DNA from: JBBSBL01 sp963735885
Lineage (GTDB): Bacteria; Actinomycetota; Thermoleophilia; Solirubrobacterales; Solirubrobacteraceae
Reading direction: 5' to 3'
Assembly (NCBI GenBank): GCA_963735885.1
Contig: CAVTMP010000007.1
Coordinates: 682,001-746,000, forward strand
DNA: 64,000 nt
In this document: positions 37,479 through 44,514 of the stretch, piece by piece
How the letters are laid out: the number at the start of each line of letters is the position of its first letter
Numbering within the stretch: the first letter of the stretch is position 1
The notes under the pieces: generated by a model
Told to the model about the DNA's origin: nothing
Database searches by the model: none
The model's input: the letters and a program-made list of their open reading frames with translations, nothing else
Program-made: the position numbers and the translations under genes

Positions 37479-38230
37479 GCGCGCGCGTGGCCCTCGTGAC
37501 CGGCGGCGCGCGGGGCATCGGCGCTGCCGTCTGCCGCGCGCTGTGCGAGCAGGGCGCCGCCGTCGCGGTGGCGGACCTGCGCGACGAACTCGCGACGCGG
37601 ACCGCCGCCGAGCTGACCCAGGCCGGGCACCGCGCCGTCGGCGTGAACCTCGACGTGACCGACGCCGCATCGGTCGCCGCGGCCGTCGGCGTCGTGCGGT
37701 CCCGGCTCGGCGAGGTCGAGGTTCTGGTCAACAACGCCGGCTGGGACGAGTTGCGCCCGTTCATCGAGACCGACGAGGCGTTCTGGGAGCGCATCGTCGA
37801 CGTCAACTACCTGGGCGCGCTGCGGGTCACGCGCGAAGTCCTCCCCGGCATGATCGACGGTGGCTGGGGACGCATCGTCTGCACCGCGTCGGACGCCGGA
37901 AGGGTCGGCTCGTCCCTGGAGTCCGTGTATGCGGGCGCCAAGGGCGGCATCATCGCGTTCTCCAAGTCGATCGCCCGCGAGACGGCGCGGGTCGGCGTGA
38001 CGGCGAACGTCGTCTGCCCGGGGCCGACGCAGACCGCGCTGCTCGAGGAGCTCACCGCCGACCACGAGGACGCCGCAAAGGTCATCGCGTCGATGACGCG
38101 CGCGGTTCCGATGAGGCGCCTGGGTCAGCCGGAGGACGTCGCGGCGGCGGTCGCGTTCTTCTGCTCCGAGCAGGCCGGGTTCATCACCGGCCAGACGCTG
38201 TCGGTCAGCGGGGGACTGACGATGGCCTGA
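37475..38230 (+). CDS. SDR, 2-hydroxycyclohexanecarboxyl-CoA dehydrogenase (BadH)-like
   Basis: 251 residues from a GTG at 37475 overlapping the BadI-like stop. NAD site TGGARGIGAAV, LVNNAGWDELRPFIETDEAF, catalytic Ser in ASDAGRVGSSLESVY with YAGAKGG as the YxxxK, and the NVVCPGPTQTALLEEL loop. NNAGWD and SDAGRVGSS are shared with BadH and distinguish it from general FabG-type SDRs. BadH oxidises 2-hydroxycyclohexanecarboxyl-CoA to the ketone that BadI then opens, so the two genes encode consecutive steps. Confidence 0.8.
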   Translation: MSARVALVTGGARGIGAAVCRALCEQGAAVAVADLRDELATRTAAELTQAGHRAVGVNLDVTDAASVAAAVGVVRSRLGEVEVLVNNAGWDELRPFIETDEAFWERIVDVNYLGALRVTREVLPGMIDGGWGRIVCTASDAGRVGSSLESVYAGAKGGIIAFSKSIARETARVGVTANVVCPGPTQTALLEELTADHEDAAKVIASMTRAVPMRRLGQPEDVAAAVAFFCSEQAGFITGQTLSVSGGLTMA

Positions 38231-38260
38231 GCGCCGTCGGGCCTTCGGCCGGGAGCGCTC
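38229..38260 (+). terminator. Hairpin terminator-like structure after BadH-like gene
   Basis: GAGCGC at 38229-38234 pairs with GCGCTC at 38255-38260, and an inner GGCC-TTC-GGCC lies at 38240-38250. It overlaps the stop codon. No T-run follows, as is usual in very GC-rich actinobacteria. Confidence 0.4.
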
Positions 38261-38318
38261 GTCCCCCACGCGGCGCCGGCGCCGGCGCGGCTGCCGGCCG
38301 TTCTGGTTGGCTACCGGC

Positions 38319-38420
38319 ATGCACCGCGAGGCGGTACGTGCGGCCTTCGATGAGCAGATCCGGCCAGGGCTGGAGCGGGGGACGTGGTCCGCGCTGGACG
38401 CCGAGCACCCGTGCCCCTGA
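38319..38420 (+). pseudogene. Possible remnant of an acetyltransferase N-terminus
   Basis: A 33-codon frame opening HREAVRAAFDEQIR, which resembles the first helix of some actinobacterial GNAT proteins, then running into RGTWSALDAEHP and a stop. No further domain follows on either strand. Could equally be chance coding in GC-rich DNA. Confidence 0.2.
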
Positions 38421-38438
38421 GGCGCCGGCCATCTCGGC

Positions 38439-39152
38439 TCAGTCCTTCGGGGGCAGCTCGATCCAGACCGCGCGTGCGACGGCACAGAGCTCTCCCTCGG
38501 CGGAGAAGAGCGCGCTGCCGGTGTTCAGCTTGCGGCCGTCGCGGCTGATCGGCCACGCCTGGACCACGTATCGGGACCCGGCTGCCACCGGGTGTCGGAG
38601 GTCGGCGGCCAGCCGACCGAGGAGGATGAGGCCGACCTCGCCGAAGAGATCGGTCACGATGCCGCTCGGACAGTCCAGCGCGCCCCACACGAACTCGTCA
38701 CGGACGGTGCCCTGGGCATCCGCGAGCGAGGACTCGGGAATCCACGGCGCGGCGTACCGCGGCTCGTCGTCGACCGGCCCCGGGAAGATCCTCAGTCCGT
38801 CGCCCGCGTCCCGCCGTGGTCCGCAGACGAAGCACGTCGGATAGGGATGCCGGTCGCGCCAGGGATACCGCGAAGCGGCGCGGCGGGCGGCATCGAACGA
38901 CACGGGCTCGGGGACGTCGACCGACACGGTGGCGGGCCGCGCCTCGGCGATCAGCACGTCGTCGTCGCCGAGCAGGTCGATCACCTGATCGCGACGTCGG
39001 AGGTGCAGTGGCGTGCCGAGCGGAGGCGGTGTCCGGAGCGTCACCTCGGCCGGCCCGTCGAGCCACTGGGCGGCCATGGCACACGCGTAGCCGCCGTTCG
39101 CGCTGTCCGGAGGACCGCGAAAGCGGTGGTCGATCACGACGGTCGCGGACAC
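38439..39152 (-). CDS. Hotdog-fold thioesterase-like protein
   Basis: 237 residues from a GTG at 39152; earlier in-frame codons give no conserved sequence. FRGPPDSANGGYACAMAA near the N-terminus is the typical active-site helix start of a thioesterase-like hotdog, and PYPTCFVCGPRR is a Cys-containing linker, followed by a second hotdog half (FVWGALDCPSGIV then GRKLNTGSALFSAEGELCAV). It may hydrolyse acyl-CoA. Convergent with the BadI/BadH-like operon. Confidence 0.7.
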   Translation of the reverse strand: MSATVVIDHRFRGPPDSANGGYACAMAAQWLDGPAEVTLRTPPPLGTPLHLRRRDQVIDLLGDDDVLIAEARPATVSVDVPEPVSFDAARRAASRYPWRDRHPYPTCFVCGPRRDAGDGLRIFPGPVDDEPRYAAPWIPESSLADAQGTVRDEFVWGALDCPSGIVTDLFGEVGLILLGRLAADLRHPVAAGSRYVVQAWPISRDGRKLNTGSALFSAEGELCAVARAVWIELPPKD

Positions 39153-39270
39153 GCCGCGCGATGATCTCGCAAACCGCGGGCATCCGCGCGCCGGACGGCG
39201 GAACCCCGGCCCGGCACCGAACCGTAGTCCGCACGGATTCCGCCGCGCCGCCGCGCCGTAGCCTCGGTCT

Positions 39271-40053
39271 GTGGCCACCGCCGGAGACGGTTCCCTGCGC
39301 CCGGCTGCCCGGGCGGCGCCAGAGGTCGACGATCACGTCAGCCCGCTCGTCCACCTCCACGGGGTCAGCCGGCGCTTCCAGGTCGGGGCCAACGTGGTCA
39401 CCGCGCTCGAGGACGTGACGCTGAACGTCGGCCGCGGGGAGTTCATCGTCGTGCTCGGCCCCTCGGGCAGCGGGAAGACGACGCTCCTGAACCTCATCGG
39501 CGCGCTCGACTCGCCCACCGAGGGCCACATCGTCATCGCGGGACAGGACATCACCCGCGTCTCCCGGCGCGAGCTCTTCGCGTTCCGCCGGCACACGGTC
39601 TCGTTCATCTTCCAGACGTTCAACCTGTTCCCGGAGCTCAACGCGCTCGAGAACGTGGAGTTCGGGGCGGACGTCGCCGGGCGCCGGGATCGCGTGGGCG
39701 TCGCCCGCGGGATGCTCGAGCGCGTGGGGCTCGGCGAGCGCACGGCGCACTTCCCGCACGAGCTGTCGGGCGGCGAGCAGCAGCGTGTGGCGATCGCGCG
39801 CGCTCTGGCCACCGGCAACCCGATCCTGCTCGCCGACGAGCCCACCGGCGAGCTCGACTTCCGCACGGGCGTCCAGATCCTCCAGCTCCTGCACGACCAG
39901 ACGCACGAGCAGGGAACGTCGGTGCTCATCGTGACGCACAACCGCGAGATCGGGCGAGTCGCCGACCGCGTGATCGAGCTGTCCAGCGGCCGGGTCGTGT
40001 CCGACGGCCCGTCCGCCGGAGAGCGCGCCGACATCTCCGAGCTGCGCTGGTAG
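39271..40053 (+). CDS. ABC transporter ATP-binding protein, MacB/LolD type
   Basis: 260 residues from a GTG at 39271; the conserved domain starts about residue 27 (VHLHGVSRRFQVGANVVTAL). Walker A GPSGSGKTT, Q-loop FIFQTFNLFPELNALENV, signature LSGGEQQRVAIARAL and Walker B LLADEPTGELD are the MacB/LolD/FtsE pattern. Energises the adjacent large permease (5 bp gap). These systems drive mechanotransmission or extraction of lipids and peptides rather than classical transport. Confidence 0.93.
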   Translation: MATAGDGSLRPAARAAPEVDDHVSPLVHLHGVSRRFQVGANVVTALEDVTLNVGRGEFIVVLGPSGSGKTTLLNLIGALDSPTEGHIVIAGQDITRVSRRELFAFRRHTVSFIFQTFNLFPELNALENVEFGADVAGRRDRVGVARGMLERVGLGERTAHFPHELSGGEQQRVAIARALATGNPILLADEPTGELDFRTGVQILQLLHDQTHEQGTSVLIVTHNREIGRVADRVIELSSGRVVSDGPSAGERADISELRW

Positions 40054-40058
40054 GCGCC

Positions 40059-42494
40059 GTGCGCTGGGGGTTCTGGCTCATGTGGTCGTGGCGCGACCTC
40101 CGCCGCCGACCGGTGCAGGTCGTCGTCATCGCCCTCGTCATCGCCCTGGGCACCGGGCTCGCGACCGGGCTCTCGAGCCTCAAGACCTGGCGGATCGACG
40201 CGAACGACGCGAGCTTCGCGCTCCTGCGCCTGCACGACGTCCGGGTGTCGTTGCCCGACGGCGGCTTCGCCCCGACGGGCCGGCTCGCGCGCGCCGTCGG
40301 CGAGGCCCGGGGGATCGCCGCGGTCCGCGAGCAGCTCGTGCTGCCGACCCAGGTCGACGCGTCGCGCGCCGGCCGGGCGATCCTCGTCCCCGGGCTGCTC
40401 GTGGGCCAGCGGCTCGACGCGCGGCCGGTCGTCGACGGGCTCGCGGCGAACCGCGGGCGCGTGCTGACCCCGGCGGACGAGGGGCGCCCCCTCGCGATGC
40501 TCGATCGGAGCTTCGCCAACGCGCGGGCGCTGCCGGCGGCGACCGACCTGCGCCTCGCCGGCGGCGCACGGCTGCGGTCGGTCGGGTGGGCCTTCCAGCC
40601 GCAGTACCTCCTGCCGGGCACCAGCGGCGTCGGCCTGGGCGGCGAGGACTCCTACGCGGTCGTCTTCACCTCGCTGCGTACCGCCCAGCGGGTCGCGGGA
40701 CGGCCCGGGCAGGTGAACCAGCTCGTCGTGCGCGGGCGCCCCGGGACGAGCGCCGCGACGCTCGCCGGCGCCGTGCGCGCCGCCGTGGAGCGCGTGCTGC
40801 CCGGGGTGGGCGTGACGCTGACCCGCGGGACCGAGGAGCCGGTCCACCGGCTCCTCTACCGCGACGCCGAAGGCGACCAGAAGACCTGGCGCATCCTCTC
40901 GCTCCTCGTGCTCGTCGGCGCCGCGCTGGCGGCGTACAACCTGACGAGCCGGACGATCCAGGCCGAGCGGCGCGAGATCGGCATCGGCATGGCGCTCGGC
41001 GTGCCGCCCGCCCGTCTGGCGCTCCGCCCGCTGCTCATGGGCGCGGAGATCGCGGTGCTCGGCGTCGTCTTCGGAGTCGGCCTCGGCCTCGTGCTCTCGC
41101 GGCTCTTCGGCCGCCTGCTCGTGAACCTCCTGCCGCTCCCGGTGCTGCACACGCCGTTCCTCCCGGGGCAGTTCGCCCTCGGCGCCGCGGTGGGCTTCGT
41201 CCTCCCCTTCCTCGGCGTGCTGCTGCCGGTGCGCAAGGCGGTCCGCATGCGCCCGATCGAGGCGATCCGGCTCGGCTTCCGCGCGGCGGCGGGCGGCGGG
41301 CTCGCGCCGCTCCTCGCCCGGCTTCGCGTCCCCGGTGACAGCCTCGTCCAGATGCCGCTGCGCAACGTCGTCCGCGCCCCGCGCCGGACCCTCGTCACCG
41401 TGCTCGGGATCGGGGTCATCGTGTCGCTCGTCGTGACGTTCACGGGCCTCATCGACTCGTTCGTGCAGCCGTTGGAGCGCACGCGGACCGAGATCCGGCG
41501 CATCGACCCGGATCGCCTGGTCGTCAGCCTCGACGGGTTCCGGCCCGTGGACGGCGCGACCGTGCGGGCGGTGCGCCGCACGCCCGAGGTCGCCCGCGCC
41601 CAGGCGCAGGACGTCCTCTCCGTCAAGCTCCGGCACGGCCGGAGCGCACTCGACGGTCAGCTCACGCTGCTCGACCTCGGAACCGCGGGCTGGCGGCCGA
41701 GCCTGCGCGAGGGGCGGCTCGGGGCCGGCACCCCCGGCATCGTCATCGCACGCCAGGCGGCCACCGATCTCGGGGTCGGGATCGGCGACACGATCGCGGT
41801 CCGCCACCCGGTCGTGGAGGGGCCGGGACGGGTGCGGCTCGTCACCTCGCGCGTCCGCGTCGACGGCATCCACGGCGGCACGCTGCGACCGTACGCCTAC
41901 GCCTCGCTGGCGACGTGGGGGCGGCGGACGGGCCTCACCGGGCTGGCGAACCAGGTGGTGGCGGTGCCGGCGCCGGGGGTGAGCAGGGACGCGGTCGTGC
42001 GGGCGCTGTTCGGCCGTCCCGGCGTGGCCTCGGTCGAGCGCGCCGCCGCCCCGCTCGACGCCTTCGACAAGGGCATCGACCGCTTCCTCTGGTTCATCTA
42101 CGCGACCGAGGCGTTCGTGCTGCTCCTCGCGCTGCTCGTCGCGTTCAACTCCGCCGCGATCAACGCCGACGAGCGGCGCCGCGAGCACGCGACGATGTTC
42201 GCGTACGGCGTCCCGCGTCGCACGGTCCTCGTCCAGTCGGTCGCCGAGAACGGGATCGTCGGCCTCCTGGCGAGCGTCGTCGGGCTCGGCATCGGCCTGC
42301 TCGTCGTCGGCTGGATCGTGCGCTCGACCATCCCGCAGACCGTGCCCGATCTCGAGCTCTCCGTGTTCGTGAGTCCCACGACGGTTCTCGCCGCCGTGGC
42401 GATCGGCGTCCTCGCCTGCGCGCTCGCCCCGCTGCTCACGAGCCGCCGCCTGCGGCGCATGGACGTCGCCTCGACGCTCCGCGTGATGGAGTGA
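40059..42494 (+). CDS. ABC transporter permease, FtsX/MacB type (fused double domain)
   Basis: 811 residues from a GTG at 40059. An N-terminal membrane helix (VVIALVIALGTGLATGLSSL), a periplasmic domain, then three membrane helices (LLVLVGAALAAYNLTSRTI, LGVVFGVGLGLVLSRLFG, FALGAAVGFVLPFLGVL) ending in VRKAVRMRPIEAIR. The second half repeats the plan: ALLLALLVAFN-type helix near residue 685, VGLLASVVGLGIGLLVVGWI and a C-terminal helix before RRLRRMDVASTLRVME. Two FtsX units in one chain means the functional unit may be a monomer of this protein with an ATPase dimer. Confidence 0.93.
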   Translation: MRWGFWLMWSWRDLRRRPVQVVVIALVIALGTGLATGLSSLKTWRIDANDASFALLRLHDVRVSLPDGGFAPTGRLARAVGEARGIAAVREQLVLPTQVDASRAGRAILVPGLLVGQRLDARPVVDGLAANRGRVLTPADEGRPLAMLDRSFANARALPAATDLRLAGGARLRSVGWAFQPQYLLPGTSGVGLGGEDSYAVVFTSLRTAQRVAGRPGQVNQLVVRGRPGTSAATLAGAVRAAVERVLPGVGVTLTRGTEEPVHRLLYRDAEGDQKTWRILSLLVLVGAALAAYNLTSRTIQAERREIGIGMALGVPPARLALRPLLMGAEIAVLGVVFGVGLGLVLSRLFGRLLVNLLPLPVLHTPFLPGQFALGAAVGFVLPFLGVLLPVRKAVRMRPIEAIRLGFRAAAGGGLAPLLARLRVPGDSLVQMPLRNVVRAPRRTLVTVLGIGVIVSLVVTFTGLIDSFVQPLERTRTEIRRIDPDRLVVSLDGFRPVDGATVRAVRRTPEVARAQAQDVLSVKLRHGRSALDGQLTLLDLGTAGWRPSLREGRLGAGTPGIVIARQAATDLGVGIGDTIAVRHPVVEGPGRVRLVTSRVRVDGIHGGTLRPYAYASLATWGRRTGLTGLANQVVAVPAPGVSRDAVVRALFGRPGVASVERAAAPLDAFDKGIDRFLWFIYATEAFVLLLALLVAFNSAAINADERRREHATMFAYGVPRRTVLVQSVAENGIVGLLASVVGLGIGLLVVGWIVRSTIPQTVPDLELSVFVSPTTVLAAVAIGVLACALAPLLTSRRLRRMDVASTLRVME

Positions 42495-42496
42495 GG

Positions 42497-42787
42497 CTAC
42501 GGCGCGTCGGTCGCGCGTCTCGCGGCCCAGTCCCGCTTGGCCTCCTGCTCCATGCCCTCCAGCCGCGTGTAGTAGTCCGGGAACTCCTTCAGGTGCGCGA
42601 GCGCGATCTTGCCGATCAGGATCGGGTCGTCACCCGTCACGTCGGTCTGTGGATCGTGGGCTCCGTGCTCGGACTCGACGTCCATTCCGGACCGGAACTC
42701 CTCGAGGTCGAACCGGTCCCAGTCGACGCCGATCGCGTCGCCGACCCGACGGGCCTCGTCGACGGTCGTCCGCGGTGCTTCGCCCAT
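42497..42787 (-). CDS. DUF5661 family protein
   Basis: 96 residues. GVDWDRFDLEEFRSGMDVES and EHGAHDPQTDVTGDDPILIG then KIALAHLKEFPDYYTRLEGM are family hallmarks. The family is of unknown function; the HG-H-D-T-V-T-D spacing suggests a metal site (inference). Stop lies 2 bp from the end of the convergent permease gene. Confidence 0.85.
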   Translation of the reverse strand: MGEAPRTTVDEARRVGDAIGVDWDRFDLEEFRSGMDVESEHGAHDPQTDVTGDDPILIGKIALAHLKEFPDYYTRLEGMEQEAKRDWAARRATDAP

Positions 42788-42877
42788 CGCTTCGTCCTCC
42801 CCTTTTTCGCCTGAGCATACGCGGGCTCGGGCGTCGCCGAGCGCGCCTGAGGGCAGGCGGGCGACGGGCGCTCATCC

Positions 42878-42911
42878 GGAGTGGGTGGCGCGCCGGCGCG
42901 CCACCCACTCC
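42878..42911 (-). terminator. 34-bp perfect palindrome, terminator-like
   Basis: GGAGTGGGTGGCGCGCC at 42878-42894 followed directly by its exact reverse complement at 42895-42911. It starts 25 bp beyond the stop of the FAD oxidoreductase at 42937 and so is best read as that gene's terminator hairpin. The lack of a loop and of a T-run leaves a cruciform or protein-binding role possible. Confidence 0.6.
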
Positions 42912-42936
42912 CAGACCGTGGGCTTCTCGCGATCGT

Positions 42937-44334
42937 CTACGCGGCGGCCGGCTCGATGTTCTGGTTGACGCGGAAGACGTTGTCCGGGTCGACGTCCGCC
43001 TTGATCCGGGTGAGCCGGTCGTAGTTGTCCCCGTAGGTCGCCTGCACCCGGACGTGGCCCTCGTCCATCATGAAGTTGACGTACGCGCCGCCCGCGGAGT
43101 ACGGGTGGGTCGCCTCCCAGTAGTCGACCGTCCACTGGCGCAGCGTGGCGGCGCTCGCCGGATCGGGGTCGACGCCGACGATCACCTCCGCCCAGTTCGC
43201 GTCCCGGTAGCTGAACGCCGTGTCGCTCGCGCCCACGTCGTGCGCCGCCCCGTCGATCGGGTAGAGGTGCATCGTCGAGTGCATCGTCGGGAGCCGCCGG
43301 CTCCACTCGAGGTGCTGCTCGACCGCCGCGTCCGGGAGCTCGCGCACGAAGTCCGCGCGCCAGTACCACTGGAGGCCGGGCGTGTAGAGCCCGTCGAACA
43401 GGCTCTGCACCGCCGGGAAGGGCATCGGCCCGACGCCGTGGAGCACCGGGGTGCCGACCGCGAGCGCGGGGGCGAACAGCTCCTCCGCCTTCGCCTCGTC
43501 ACCGGTGTAGCACCACATCACGCCGCAGACCTTGTGACCGTGCAGCTCCTCGGGGAACATCGGCGCCGGCGGCACCGTCATCGTGGCGAAGAAGCCGGAC
43601 AGCTCGCGCGGCGCCGCGGGCAGGAACTCGCGGTAGAAGCGCATGACCTCCGGGGTCTGCTCGAGCGGCCAGAAGGTCGGGCCGGCGAGCACGTTGGCGA
43701 CGGGGTGCAGGCGGAGGCGGAACGAGGTGACCACGCCGAAGTTCCCGCCGCCGCCGCGCAGCGCCCAGAACAGGTCCGGGTTCTCGTCCGGGCCGGCGCG
43801 GACGATCGAGCCGTCGGCGAGGACGACCTCCGCGTCGAGCAGGTTGTCGATCGTCAGCCCGCAGCTGCGGGTCAGGTGGCCGAGCCCGCCGCCGAGCGTG
43901 AGCCCGCCGACGCCGGTCGTGGAGATGATCCCGGACGGCGTCGCCATCCCGACCTCGTGCGTCGCGGCGTCGACCTGGCCCCAGGTGCACCCGCCGCCGG
44001 CGCGCACGGTGCGCGCGTCGGTGTCGATCTCGATCGTGTCGAGGCCGGCGAGGTCGACGACCAGCCCGTCGTCGCACACGCCGAGGCCGCCGCCGTTGTG
44101 GCCTCCGCCCCGGACGGCGAGCAGGAGGTCGTGGCGCCGCGCGAACCCGATGGCCGCGGCGACGTCCCCCGGCGAGGTGCACCGGGCGATGCCCGCCGGA
44201 CGCCGGTCGATCATCGCGTTGTAGACCGTGCGCGCCTCGTCGTAGTCGTGGTCCTCGGGCCCGACGATCGTCCCGTCGAACTCCGCTCCCAGCTCACGTC
44301 GCGCGGCCTCGGCCGCGCCGGTGATCGTGCTCAT
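42937..44334 (-). CDS. FAD-binding (BBE-type, berberine-bridge-like) oxidoreductase
   Basis: 465 residues. The PCMH FAD domain shows AVRGGGHNGGGLG, with His as the 8-alpha-histidyl FAD attachment residue, and TVRAGGGCTWGQVD, with Cys as the second (6-S-cysteinyl) attachment residue of bicovalent flavoproteins. GVGGLTLGGGLGHLTR and LFWALRGGGGNFGVVTSF follow. C-terminal BBE motif VDPDNVFRVNQNI. Cytosolic oxidase of sugars, alkaloid-like or aromatic compounds; no substrate clue. Divergent from the LuxR regulator, which is the obvious candidate controller. Confidence 0.92.
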   Translation of the reverse strand: MSTITGAAEAARRELGAEFDGTIVGPEDHDYDEARTVYNAMIDRRPAGIARCTSPGDVAAAIGFARRHDLLLAVRGGGHNGGGLGVCDDGLVVDLAGLDTIEIDTDARTVRAGGGCTWGQVDAATHEVGMATPSGIISTTGVGGLTLGGGLGHLTRSCGLTIDNLLDAEVVLADGSIVRAGPDENPDLFWALRGGGGNFGVVTSFRLRLHPVANVLAGPTFWPLEQTPEVMRFYREFLPAAPRELSGFFATMTVPPAPMFPEELHGHKVCGVMWCYTGDEAKAEELFAPALAVGTPVLHGVGPMPFPAVQSLFDGLYTPGLQWYWRADFVRELPDAAVEQHLEWSRRLPTMHSTMHLYPIDGAAHDVGASDTAFSYRDANWAEVIVGVDPDPASAATLRQWTVDYWEATHPYSAGGAYVNFMMDEGHVRVQATYGDNYDRLTRIKADVDPDNVFRVNQNIEPAAA

Positions 44335-44474
44335 CTCCGCCTCCTTGGCAGTGAGTTCGGGACGCCGCGACGCCCTCGGTTCGCCCCGAGGCTAGGGGGC
44401 CTCTGCGCCCATGTCATGACCCGGACTGACCCGCTTCCAGGCCGCGGGCGAGGCCCACGCGGGAAGGGGTGATA

Positions 44475-44486
44475 ATCAGATCTGAT
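44475..44486. promoter_or_regulatory. 12-bp palindrome ATCAGATCTGAT in divergent promoter region
   Basis: Perfect palindrome in the only AT-rich part of the 180-bp gap between the FAD oxidoreductase (start 44334) and the LuxR-family regulator (start 44515). Position 29 bp ahead of the regulator start and AT content (GATAATCAGATCTGATC) fit an operator or promoter. No experimental support. Confidence 0.4.
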
Positions 44487-44514
44487 CAGGACGTCGACGC
44501 GCCATGCGCTGCAC

